Assembly: GCA_001801485.1 (NCBI GenBank)
Contig: MGXV01000091.1
Span: 1-7,702 of the forward strand
Origin: Gammaproteobacteria bacterium RIFCSPHIGHO2_12_FULL_37_14
GTDB taxonomy: Bacteria; Pseudomonadota; Gammaproteobacteria; DSM-16500
Length of the DNA stretch: 7,702 bases
Reading direction: 5' to 3'
In this document: in pieces, positions 1 to 7,185 of the stretch
Position numbering within the stretch: position 1 is the stretch's first letter
Layout: each line of letters begins with the position of its first letter
Notes under the pieces: model-generated
Told to the model about the DNA's origin: nothing
The model's input: the letters and a program-made list of their open reading frames with translations, nothing else
The model's database searches: none
Translations under genes and position numbers: made by a program

Positions 1-21
1 TTTTTAGCTTAGTGGCATTGG
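1..21 (-). repeat. Left copy of a 21-bp inverted repeat, probable end of an off-window mobile element
   Basis: The reverse strand here reads CCAATGCCACTAAGC followed by TAAAAA. It is identical over 21 bases to 7671-7691 on the plus strand. Identity stops at base 22 inward but is still running at the window edge outward, so the true repeat may be longer. It begins exactly after codon Arg102 of the kinase gene, where the family pattern is lost. I infer the tip of an element lying to the left; the element itself is not visible. Confidence 0.6.
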
Positions 22-327
22 TCGATACCCACAAAATGGATAAGGAAATAACTCAGACGCTTTTCCAGTATAAAATGGAATGGATGCTTGAAACGATAGG
101 TGAGGCGCAACAAATGGTAACATGGCAATTTCATTTTCCATGCAACTCACACCAAAGGGTCTATGTGGAAATCGAAATACCCATTCATGATTTACCAGAA
201 AAACAGTATTATCCCATCCTTCATCCAGCAGTGTGATGTGAGAAATAGATAATTGAAATTGCGATTCAATTAATTTTTTCGCAAGAATGGTATCAATTTC
301 AATTGTTTTATTCCAAAGGTGTGCCAT
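4..327 (-). pseudogene. APH-family kinase, N-terminal fragment (107 aa)
   Basis: This is the N-terminal lobe of an aminoglycoside-phosphotransferase/choline-kinase-fold enzyme, which would transfer phosphate from ATP to a small-molecule alcohol; the substrate cannot be told. Visible family signs are EGWDNTVFLV (residues 36-45, the loop over ATP), WVFRFP (49-54, the strand with the basic ATP contact, here Arg), the ENE helix (64-66) and FPYPFCGYR (94-102). The family usually has about 250-300 residues with a catalytic HGD and a later DFE/DFG-like motif. All of that is missing, because the frame leaves the family pattern after Arg102 and stops after PMPLS, in the 21-bp repeat. The ATG at 325-327 lies 2 bases after the MFS stop codon, so translation is probably coupled. 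The fragment is almost certainly inactive. It was most likely cut by an inserted element, less likely by an inversion breakpoint. Confidence 0.82.
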
Positions 328-329
328 GG

Positions 330-1523
330 TTAAATGCTCATCAGTTGACGATTTCTAATTACAAAAAACAGCATAATCACCGCGATAAGAATAAAGCTCG
401 AGATAATAATACCAATGTTTTGAAATGATCCTACATAGAAGAAACCCGCAATTTGAAGACCGATTGCCGTAACAATTAGGCGACCACCTTGTAGAATTGC
501 CGATGCTCTCCCTTTTGCTTGTGGGATAAAATTCAAACATATGGGATAAAGTAAGGTACTTGGAATAATTTGACCTATTACAAAAACAATAATGGCAAAT
601 GTAATCCACACAGGATTTTCACTATTTGAGATAATAAGTGCTACAAGCATAATAATACTTACAATGAAAATCCAAAGTGTGATGCTAAGCATATTTTTTA
701 AATTGTGATTTGAATTTTTAATTATAAATCCATACAAAATACTACCGATTGCAAATATCAATGCTAATACGCCTTGATAGTACCCAAAATGCTGGAGGCT
801 CACACCAAAGTCTTTTATGTATAGCAGTGGCGACATTCCAACAAAAATCCAATATGGTACAAAAATAAAAAGAAGCGTGGTAATCAGCAGCATTAATGGT
901 CGTGATTGAATCAGTTGAATATATTTTTGTGGCAAAATTACTTCTTTATGTGTTGGTAATTTATAAGATGGAATAAAAAACACTGTCATTACCAACGTGA
1001 TCAATCCTAAAATTAACAGTGCAGTAAAATTACCTTGCCAATGAAAATACAAAGCAATATAACTTCCGAAGACTGGTGCTGCAGCTGCGGCTGTGTTGAG
1101 CGATCCATTTAGCATTGCCATTAAGAACTGTTGCTGCTTAATAGGATAGGTATCAGCGTTAATGAGAAAGCTTAAAATGGCAGGCGCTGCAATTCCGATG
1201 CCCTGAAGAAAACGGCCAATCAACAAAAAATCGAATGATTGTTCGCACAAACAAAGGATGCTGCCAATAACGAAAGTAATAAGACCAATTAAAATAATCG
1301 GTTTGCGACCATAACGATCAGCAAGTCCGCCAACAAAAAATAAGCTGATGCAATATCCAATAAAATTCACGGATAATAATGCTTCAACCCAAAATGGCGT
1401 TAGACTAAAATGAGTTTGTAATTGCGGAAAACTGGGTACAAACAAATCGAATTCTATTCCCGTTAATAAATCCATGAGAATAACGGCTGTTAAGATCATT
1501 CCTGTTGTAATATTCTTTTTCAT
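330..1523 (-). CDS. MFS drug-efflux transporter, Bcr/CflA-like (DHA1)
   Basis: An intact 397-residue inner-membrane protein of the major facilitator superfamily, with about 12 hydrophobic segments. It probably acts as a proton-driven exporter of drugs or small metabolites. Key signs are the acidic first helix followed by DLFVPSFPQL (26-35), motif A GGLADRYGRKP (65-75) between helices 2 and 3, the conserved Arg of helix 4 in GRFLQGIG (103-110), and a motif-C-like stretch ending AAPVFGSYIALYFHW (148-162) in helix 5, typical of Bcr/CflA proteins. Length is normal for the family. The ATG at 1523 comes 11 bases after the LysE stop with no strong Shine-Dalgarno, which fits translation coupled to the upstream gene. 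Substrate is not predictable; bicyclomycin, chloramphenicol, a siderophore or an amino-acid derivative are all possible. Since the operon's upstream part is cut by the transposon, expression must come from an internal or transposon-derived promoter. Confidence 0.9.
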   Translation of the reverse strand: MKKNITTGMILTAVILMDLLTGIEFDLFVPSFPQLQTHFSLTPFWVEALLSVNFIGYCISLFFVGGLADRYGRKPIILIGLITFVIGSILCLCEQSFDFLLIGRFLQGIGIAAPAILSFLINADTYPIKQQQFLMAMLNGSLNTAAAAAPVFGSYIALYFHWQGNFTALLILGLITLVMTVFFIPSYKLPTHKEVILPQKYIQLIQSRPLMLLITTLLFIFVPYWIFVGMSPLLYIKDFGVSLQHFGYYQGVLALIFAIGSILYGFIIKNSNHNLKNMLSITLWIFIVSIIMLVALIISNSENPVWITFAIIVFVIGQIIPSTLLYPICLNFIPQAKGRASAILQGGRLIVTAIGLQIAGFFYVGSFQNIGIIISSFILIAVIMLFFVIRNRQLMSI

Positions 1524-1534
1524 GTGTCAGTTCG

Positions 1535-1834
1535 CTATAGAAATACTTTTAATGCAAAAATGCCGAATAGAAATATAATTGCACCTGATAATCGATTAAT
1601 TATTTTCAACGAAGAGGTGTTAATACGTTTATGCAGAAAAAATGTAACGGCACCGCTTAAAATCACCCACCATAATGCTGAACCTAGCACTACGCCTAGA
1701 ACCATCATAGCTGCATGATTAAAATTTGGATGTGCTGTACCAATACCCAATCCCGCAAATATCGCAACAAATGATAATATCGTCATTGGATTCGTTAGTG
1801 TTAAAAAGAATGTAGTTAGGGGGTGTAAGCGCAA
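1535..1834 (-). pseudogene. LysE/RhtB-family amino-acid exporter, C-terminal fragment
   Basis: This is the last ~95 codons of a LysE-superfamily exporter, an inner-membrane protein of about 200 residues that pumps out amino acids or related metabolites. The diagnostic stretch is TFFLTLTNPMTILSFVAIFAGLG, the conserved NP-containing helix in the middle of the family, followed by two further hydrophobic helices (near VLGVVLGSALWWVILSGAV and LSGAIIFLFGIFALKV). The N-terminal half, including the first helices and the usual GP..a.v motif, is missing. LysE-like sequence fades at about 1819-1823, where the transposon end starts; the nominal start codon, a TTG at 1832-1834, lies inside transposon sequence. 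The frame stays open further into the transposon, so a fusion peptide is possible but unlikely to work. The stop codon is 11 bases from the MFS start, implying a former operon. Confidence 0.85.
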
Positions 1835-1857
1835 AACCCCGAAATTTTTGATGCTCA
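1820..1857 (+). repeat. Candidate terminal inverted repeat of the Tn3-family transposon
   Basis: Starting at 1820, GGGGTGTAAGCGC and the following bases lie exactly between the point where LysE similarity ends and the tnpA stop codon (1870). Tn3-family ends are usually about 38 bp and start GGGG, and they commonly lie just past the tnpA stop. Five G's (1819-1823) leave the first base uncertain by one. I could not find the matching opposite end in the window, so the call rests on position and the G-run alone. Confidence 0.5.
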
Positions 1858-1869
1858 GTTTTTCATGGG

Positions 1870-2723
1870 TTAAGCCTTGGTTTTTTTCTTGCTTCGCCGC
1901 ATCAGGTCCGCAATCATTTGATCGATATTGATCTTATTTTCAGCCGTGAATAGAAAATGCCCTAAAAAATTAATGTGCCGCCACGCTACTGGTGAGAATT
2001 TTTTTAGCATAGCCAACCCATCCAAATCACCCGCTGCTTCGTAGGCTTTCTTTAATTTTGACAGGATGACGGAATTGTAATAAATAATCGCATTAGCCAC
2101 CAAGCGACCACATTCATTGCTAATCTCAATTTCAATATCAGTTCGACCGCCTAATTGTTTTCTACCATGCGCGCTTGAAATCTCCGCTCTTAATTGATGA
2201 TATGATTCTAGCTGATTTTGCGAACGGTGAACATTTTTTTGCAATTTTGGGTCATAGAAATATTTTAATGTGTTAATGCTCCGAATCAATTTATCGTACT
2301 CAAATAGCGCCTTTTGGGTGCGATTGAGGTTCGTATAATTGCAGAGTTTTTTCACCAGCACACTTTGTGTCATTTCTTTTAATCCAAGTGTCGCGATAAT
2401 TCTCAATAAATTTTGTTCTTCATCCTCAATTAATTGTCGATCAAGTTGCCCCGCTGGTTTTATTAAGCAATGTGCATATTCACCCGGATCATTACCACAA
2501 AAAAGGTGAGCGCGCTGCGCTTCAATATCGGTAAATCGTGAAAATAATTTAGCACCAAACCAGTGGGTAATGACAAAATTAGATTTGTTTATGCAATGCA
2601 TATCACCCGTAATAATATCGGGAATAATATTGCTTGTATTGTTGTACCAAATATCGAAAACGTAATAACTCTCATGTTCATGTGCGCCGATCAATTCAAG
2701 TTGTAATGGGATGTGGCAACTTA
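1870..2723 (-). pseudogene. tnpA: Tn3-family transposase, C-terminal part (separated by IS)
   Basis: This is the 3' 284 codons of the transposase, starting in LSCHIPLQLELIGAHEHES, the direct continuation of VVAYTLL in the 5' part. It holds the second catalytic Asp (in TGDMH, residue 774 of the restored protein) and the catalytic Glu (in NQLESYHQLR, residue 906). The expected C-terminal helices follow (IEIEISNECGRLVANAIIYYNSVIL). Spacing of 72 and 132 residues between the D, D and E fits the family. The motif around the second Asp, usually DTHG, is DMHC here, a divergence or sign of decay. After the IS insertion this part has no start of its own; the open frame only extends about 16 codons into the IS left end, giving an artificial ATG at 2772. 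It is not expected to be active alone. The frame is otherwise clean to the TAA at 1870. Confidence 0.88.
2721..2723. repeat. Target-site duplication TTA, left of the IS
   Basis: TTA here is matched by TTA at 4255-4257 on the other side of the IS. Because the IS ends are GG and CC, the duplication can also be read as five bases, CTTAG (2720-2724 and 4254-4258). Either reading gives the same restored tnpA, in frame. Confidence 0.8.
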
Positions 2724-2890
2724 GGAACGTGCACGAAATAACTCCCGCAACTTGCGTAATTACATATCGCAAATCTCCGTCGGCAATATCGTGTAATTTA
2801 GCCTCGGCAGTGAATCGCCAAATTTAATTTTCAAATGAACCATAAAATCTTTTGCAACCGTCTTTCCTTTTTCGTATGTTTTTTCATGAC
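2724..2890 (+). repeat. Long left terminal inverted repeat of the IS (IRL, 167 bp)
   Basis: It starts GGAACGTGCACG and is the inverse of 4087-4254. The outer 108 bases are identical; the inner 59 carry four substitutions (2832, 2839, 2849, 2861) and a one-base difference in a T/A run near 2879-2884. Read on the minus strand it encodes a diverged copy of the transposase C-terminus (TYEKGKTVAKDFMVHLKIKF and onward). Three of the four substitutions change an amino acid, so this copy is not being kept as protein-coding sequence. Confidence 0.93.
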
Positions 2891-3023
2891 GCCATTCAAT
2901 AAACTCTAAAAATGTACATTCCATGCCAAGCACGCTACACTTCTCGCCCTGATTGTTTTTATGGAAATGCTCATGACAACGGAAAGAAAACAAATAATTG
3001 GTTTCCCATACACCCACTCAATT

Positions 3024-3030
3024 GAAAGAG
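3024..3030 (+). promoter_or_regulatory. Probable ribosome binding site of the IS transposase
   Basis: GAAAGAG lies 2 bases before the ATG at 3033, close but purine-rich. It favours that start over the ATGs at 2961 and 2973 in the same frame, which lie closer to the IS end and before the part that resembles the family. The short spacing makes this uncertain. Confidence 0.4.
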
Positions 3031-3032
3031 AC

Positions 3033-4218
3033 ATGAAGATTTTTTATGACAGCCTCAATGAAAAAGACAAGCGTCATTATGCTGCATTAGAGGCAAAGAA
3101 ATTATGTTATGGAGGCATGACGTATATTTCTGATGTGCTGGGTTGTGATAGATCTACTGTTCAATCTGGATTGGAAGAATTGAAAAAAAAATAATCTTTT
3201 ATCATCAGATCAAATTCGTCAAAAAGGTGCTGGTAGAAAAAACATTATTATTTCGCAGGAAAACATAGAAGAAATCTTTTTAAAGGTCATTGATAGCCAT
3301 ATTGCTGGCGATCCGATGAATGAAAACATTCGCTGGCTAAAATTAACTCGCGCTGAAGTCAGTGAGAAAATGCGTGAACATGGTATAAAAATCAGTCGTA
3401 ATATTGTTAGAAAATTAATGAAAAAGCATAAACTCGTGAAGCGAAAAATGCAGCGCAAAAAACCAATCGGAAAAAGCACTGATCGTGAAGAGCAATTCAA
3501 AAATATTATCGCCGAAAAAGAAAAATTCATGCAGACAGATAATCCAATTATCAGTATCGATACAAAAAAGAAAGAACATGTTGGCGGAAATTTGCATCGA
3601 AATGGCTCTGTTTACTGCACAAAAGCAATTGAAGTAAGTGACCATGATTATCCCTATTTGGCGGATCTTAAAATTTCTCCGCATGGCATATACGACATGA
3701 AGAAAAATAAAGCTTACGTGAATATTGGCATTAGTTATGAAACAGCAGAATTTGTTTGTGATTCATTGCAGAATTGGTGGGAAAATTACGGGAAGAATGA
3801 ATACCCAAATGCAAATGAGATTTTAATATTCTGTGATTCTGGCGGTGCTAATTCATATCGTCATAATATTTTTAAAGTGGAATTACAAAAGCTCGTTGAT
3901 ATTATCAATATGCCTATAAAAATAGTACATTATCCGCCATACACATCAAAATGGAATCCGATTGAACACAGAGTGTTTCCGCATATTACACGTGCCATTG
4001 AAGGTGTTCCGTTAAATACCGTCGATGAAGTAAAAAATAAAATTGAATCTGCTAAAACAAAAACTGGATTGACAGTAGTGACTGATGTCATGAAAAAAAC
4101 ATACGAAAAAGGAAAGGCGGTTGCAAAAAATTTTATGGATCATTTAAAAATTAAATTTGGCGATTCACTGCCGAGGCTAAATTACACGATATTGCCGACG
4201 GAGATTTGCGATATGTAA
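3033..4218 (+). CDS. ISAzo13-family DDE transposase, two frames joined at an A9 run
   Basis: The transposase that moves the IS by cutting and joining DNA ends with an RNase-H-fold DDE domain. The first part (3033-3194) has the N-terminal DNA-binding region, SLNEKDKRHYAALEAKKL, then YISDVLGCDRSTVQSGLEELKKK, then TAA. Family similarity resumes one frame over at about 3193 (IRQKGAGRK, then the hallmark AGDPMNE) and runs to 4218. Counting from the ATG at 3316, catalytic residues are Asp82 (SIDTKKKEH), Asp174 (IFCDSGGANS) and Glu217 (SKWNPIEHRVF); PHGIYD and YPPYTSK are further signatures. Combined length of about 395 residues is normal, and there is no other break. Either the A9 run at 3183-3191 permits slippage so that full protein is made, or the gene has a recent one-base defect. 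The last 44 codons lie inside the right inverted repeat. Confidence 0.88.
3183..3191 (+). other. A9 run at the transposase frame switch
   Basis: Nine A's encode KKK immediately before a TAA in the first frame. Both family halves meet exactly here, and a change to A8 or A11 in the message would join them. Runs of nine or more A's are known sites of RNA-polymerase slippage in AT-rich bacteria. Whether this is programmed, a mutation or a sequencing miscount cannot be told from the sequence. Confidence 0.6.
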
Positions 4219-4254
4219 TTACGCAAGTTGCGGGAGTTATTTCGTGCACGTTCC
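4087..4254 (-). repeat. Long right terminal inverted repeat of the IS (IRR, 168 bp)
   Basis: The inverse of 2724-2890, with identity over the outer 108 bases and four substitutions plus one extra A further in. It contains the transposase codons from the VMKKTYEKG region to the stop (4218) and 36 bases beyond. Being inside the live gene, this copy is the likely original and the left end the duplicate. Confidence 0.93.
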
Positions 4255-4257
4255 TTA
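4255..4257. repeat. Target-site duplication TTA, right of the IS
   Basis: Partner of the TTA at 2721-2723. Its presence next to the intact end shows a simple insertion rather than a rearrangement between two IS copies. Confidence 0.8.
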
Positions 4258-6457
4258 GCAATGTATATGCGACAACCCCCTTTATTTTTCCGAAGTACTT
4301 TTTCGAATTACGTGCTTTCGCTGTTTCATGTTTTACAGTAAATTTTTGACCATCAACACCGCTAAAGAGCATCTCAACATCAATAGAATAATCAGGAAAA
4401 ATAGGTAATTCTTTTATCGCATTACTGATCATGTCATTTGCTGCTTTTAATGTTGCTAGCCTGAAACAAGAAGCATGGACATCTTTCAAATCCTGATATG
4501 GAATATTGGAAATTTCAGCCATATTTAAATTGCCATGATTCATTGCTTGTGCAATCAATACTGCCAATTGGCTGTTTTCGAGATCGGTTTTTTTCCAGTA
4601 GCGCGGCTGCAATGGTGTCAATGCTTTTAAAAAATGACATGCGTTATGTACAAAACGCAGCACATCAGTGAGATCACATAACGGGATTTGCGCATAAAAA
4701 CTTTTTTCTAATTCCTCATCCTGAGTATCGGATTTAATTTTTTTGTAATGCAATGTTTTAGTGGATTCTTCGTATCGTAGATGCGGTAATTTTCCTGTAC
4801 AAAAATCATGATTAAACAAAATCCAAAGTGAATGTAGTTCAGAAAATAAAGCATCAAGTTGGCTTTTCATTGGGCTTCGCAATACGGGAATATCCATTGT
4901 TTTGAGAATATTTTGACATTGGTCAAGCGCCACCAATTCTTGATAAAAAGATCGATGATTAACGCTGTCATTTAAGTAAATCTCACCTGACTGGATGCGT
5001 TTTCTTAATTGACGATAAATCCAAAATTCATAACGATTCGCCTGTAATTTTAGGATTCCTTTCTCATCTTTCTCAAAGAAATAACGCTCAAGTCTTTTAG
5101 GGATTGTTTTTTCTGGGCAGTCATCTATATCACATTGCTCTAAACTTTTTTGTTCTGACGATAATTTTTTTATCCAAGAAACTGCTTTTAGCAGCGGAAG
5201 ATCGGCTTTCTCACTCTCAAAATCAAGTACAGAAATTAACGGGCGCAAAATATTTTTTAAACGATGCGATTGTTTGTCAATCGCTTCCCATTTAAAATCA
5301 ACTTGTTTTTTCGTCTTGTTCTCAGGCGCTACGCGATCACGCAGCTCATCTTCTGGCATAATCTTAAATGCTTTTTTTCGCACATTGCCAAAAGCTACTT
5401 CATCTGAAATTTTATCATCAACGTAAAACACCGCCAATTTTTTCATAACCACATTTTCATTTTGTAGTAGGCTAGAATATTTTAAAAACTCTTCCTTCCC
5501 CGTTTCCCTTGTTTCTTTATTGAGTTGATTGAGCAGAAAAGAAAATGCCTCTATAAAATTATCGTTGAACTGTTGGCACCGCTGAAAAATGTAACAAAGT
5601 AAATATAAATGTGTAAGCTCAGGCAATAATTTTTTTCGCAATTCGTAAGCGTTGTAATAAATAGCGAGACTTGAGTAGTAATGCAAATTTTGTTGCGATA
5701 TATTGAACTTTGGAATGATATTTTTTGCAATATGATAAAGAGGTTTTAGTAATGCTAATTTTTCACGCTCATTGATAAGCATGTGTGGTTTAAACCCTTT
5801 TGCATCTTGTTTCAGCGCTGCCAAATTAGATAAAGTTTCATCCTTATTCAACAGCTTTCTCAGATCAAGTTTATTTTTTTCACTGAGATTTTTTTGAATG
5901 ATATCAGATAAACGCTCTTTTTCTATTTGCAAAATATTGCTTATTATTGTTTGCAGAGTTGTATATTTTGGACGAATTATCTTTTCTTTTTGCAGGAATG
6001 CAAGCAGTTCCATAACGAGGTAATCTAGCGTGATATCATTGCGTGAAAGCTTTATTAAATAATCCGTCACCATTGGCCGAAAATCTTTTGACCAACGCTT
6101 ATAACAAAATAATCCTGTAATAAGGCGACATTGTTCATAATATTCATAATCAGTAATTTCAAATTGTTTTAATTTTGTATTTGAAAAATACCGATCGAGT
6201 GCAAACATTAAATCAGTTTTTCCAACTTGTTTTAGTGTAAAAATAAAAAAGAATTGTTTTGCCTTGAAAAAAGCAATTTGAAAAATGCAATAAAGTTGGT
6301 TTGTGACATCAGTACGACTGAATGCCAATGCTCTTTCGCTTTCAGTCAACAGTAAATATTCATCACGCAATGCTTCATCAAATTCCGGTATATCATATAG
6401 CGCGCAGCGCATTTCTTCTGTGAAAATGGTTAATCGTTTATTGGTAGCGCGCGCCAT
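4258..6457 (-). pseudogene. tnpA: Tn3-family transposase, N-terminal part (733 codons)
   Basis: This is the 5' part of the large transposase that binds the transposon's 38-bp ends and carries out replicative transposition. It starts MARATNKRLTIFTEEM, has the usual N-terminal DNA-binding and scaffold regions, and reaches the first catalytic Asp702 in LFSGVDGQKF. KKYFGKIKGVVAYTLL follows, after which the IS begins. Past the junction the frame reads about 34 IS-encoded residues and stops at 4151-4153, giving a 768-residue product without the other two catalytic residues. Joining it to 1870-2723 gives 3054 bases, exactly 1018 codons with the stop, with no other frameshift. The insertion is therefore the only disabling change seen and may be recent. 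The start is 8 bases after the tnpR stop, with AGTGAG just before the ATG, implying coupled translation. The truncated protein keeps DNA-binding parts and could act as an inhibitor; that is speculation. Confidence 0.9.
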
Positions 6458-6465
6458 ATCTCACT

Positions 6466-7065
6466 CTATTTTTCCGAAGTTTCTTGATAATAAGTTATTG
6501 GTACATTTCTGTGACGCAAATATTTGTAAAGCGTGCTTTTCGAAATCGATAGTTTTTTGCAAATATCAATCACTGATAATTTTTTCTCTTTATACAGCGT
6601 TTCTGCGGCACAGGCAGTGGCTTCTGATGCTTTTGCTAATCCTTTGGGTCTACCACCACGACGACCACGCGCTCTGGCCGCACTTAATCCCGCATGTGTG
6701 CGCTCACGGATAATATCGCGCTCAAATTCAGCAAGAGATGCAAAAATATTAAAAATTAATCGACCCTGTGGATTGGTTGTGTCAATCGGGTCATTTAAAC
6801 TGCACAAGCCAATATTTTTTTCCAATAATTGCTGCACCAATTCAATTAAATTTTTAAGCGAGCGACCTAAGCGATCCAGTTTCCAAATCACGAGCACATC
6901 ATTGGGGCGCAGCTGTTGAATCAAATTATTTAAAATGGGGCGATCGACTTTAACGCCACTGACTTTTTCCTCATAAATTTTTTCGCAGCCGGCATTTTCA
7001 AGTGCAATGACTTGCATATCCAGATTTTGTTCGCGTGTGCTGACCCTGGCGTAACCAATTTTCAT
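6466..7065 (-). CDS. tnpR: Serine resolvase/invertase of the Tn3-family transposon
   Basis: A complete 199-residue small serine recombinase that would resolve the cointegrates made by TnpA by recombining two res sites. The catalytic Ser9 lies in YARVSTREQN, with Arg7 nearby. KLDRLGRS (62-69) carries the active-site arginines, and FNIFASLAEFERDIIRERT (105-123) is the start of the long E helix used for dimer contact. GRRGGRPKG (134-142) is the minor-groove linker, and a C-terminal helix-turn-helix (about 163-185, LSVIDICKKLSISKSTLYKYL) reads DNA. Length and all motifs are normal, so it should be active. The ATG at 7065 has a strong AAGGAG (7075-7080) 9 bases upstream, which settles the start. 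It is first in the tnpR-tnpA operon. A DNA invertase role is possible by sequence, but position next to tnpA argues for a resolvase. Confidence 0.93.
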   Translation of the reverse strand: MKIGYARVSTREQNLDMQVIALENAGCEKIYEEKVSGVKVDRPILNNLIQQLRPNDVLVIWKLDRLGRSLKNLIELVQQLLEKNIGLCSLNDPIDTTNPQGRLIFNIFASLAEFERDIIRERTHAGLSAARARGRRGGRPKGLAKASEATACAAETLYKEKKLSVIDICKKLSISKSTLYKYLRHRNVPITYYQETSEK

Positions 7066-7074
7066 GACAAAAAA

Positions 7075-7080
7075 CTCCTT
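7075..7080 (-). promoter_or_regulatory. Shine-Dalgarno of tnpR
   Basis: AAGGAG on the minus strand, 9 bases before the ATG. It is the clearest ribosome binding site in the window. Confidence 0.75.
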
Positions 7081-7087
7081 CCTGTGA

Positions 7088-7185
7088 CGTACAGTTCGCG
7101 ATACTTAAAAATTTAATCATTCAGTAGACTTAGATAACGAAAACCAGTATCTTGTACCGAAATTAGGGCGTTAGTGTACCACTAA
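7088..7185. promoter_or_regulatory. Candidate res region upstream of tnpR
   Basis: In this transposon type the resolvase binds and recombines sites just upstream of its own gene. The stretch holds a 15-base palindrome, TTAGTG-TAC-CACTAA (7171-7185). The word TGTACC occurs twice, 22 bases apart (7153-7158 and 7175-7180), and an inverted TGTACG occurs at 7088-7093. The promoter for tnpR should also be here, but I cannot choose a -35/-10 pair with any confidence. The layout resembles several recombinase subsites; it is not a match to any res that I can recall. Confidence 0.4.

Larger units (their letters stand above)
2724..4254 (+). mobile_element. ISAzo13-family insertion sequence (1531 bp) inside tnpA
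   Basis: A complete-looking insertion sequence: matching ends (GGAACG and CGTTCC), a short target duplication on both sides and one transposase gene reading in the opposite direction to the tnpA it interrupts. Length fits the family. The exceptional trait is the pair of ~167-bp inverted ends, where most insertion sequences have 10-40 bp. The sequence between 2890 and the transposase start at 3033 holds no other gene that I can support. A transcript of tnpA crossing the IS would carry both ends and could fold into a very long hairpin. Confidence 0.92.
1820..7185 (-). mobile_element. Tn3-family transposon backbone (tnpR-tnpA), disrupted by an IS
   Basis: A Tn3-family unit with resolvase and transposase genes in the same direction (tnpR then tnpA, 8 bases apart), as in the Tn21-like arrangement. 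The left end is placed at the GGGG of 1820, inside the LysE exporter. The right end is nominal: I stop at the last candidate resolvase-binding palindrome (7185), because no inverted copy of the left end (a CCCC-ending sequence) occurs to the right. Any passenger genes and the second end may lie outside the window or may be lost. tnpA is broken by the ISAzo13-family insertion, so the unit cannot move by itself unless a related TnpA acts on it. Confidence 0.7.

Noticed and set aside
1819..1841. GGGG...CCCC as a transcription terminator after tnpA
   Set aside because: The stem is only four pairs and no T-run follows on the minus strand. The GGGG is better explained as the transposon end.
2760..3017. 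Minus-strand 85-codon frame ending in the transposase C-terminal sequence
   Set aside because: It is the left inverted repeat of the IS read backwards. Upstream of the repeat it has no family similarity, and substitutions are mostly amino-acid changing, so it is not a gene.
2724..4254. Two tandem, head-to-head copies of the IS with one nearly deleted
   Set aside because: Both tips sit next to the same TTA duplication, and tnpA is restored exactly by removing one unit. A single insertion explains everything.
6303..6919. Plus-strand open frames opposite tnpR and the start of tnpA
   Set aside because: They lie antisense to well-supported genes, have no family signs and show the composition expected of shadow frames.
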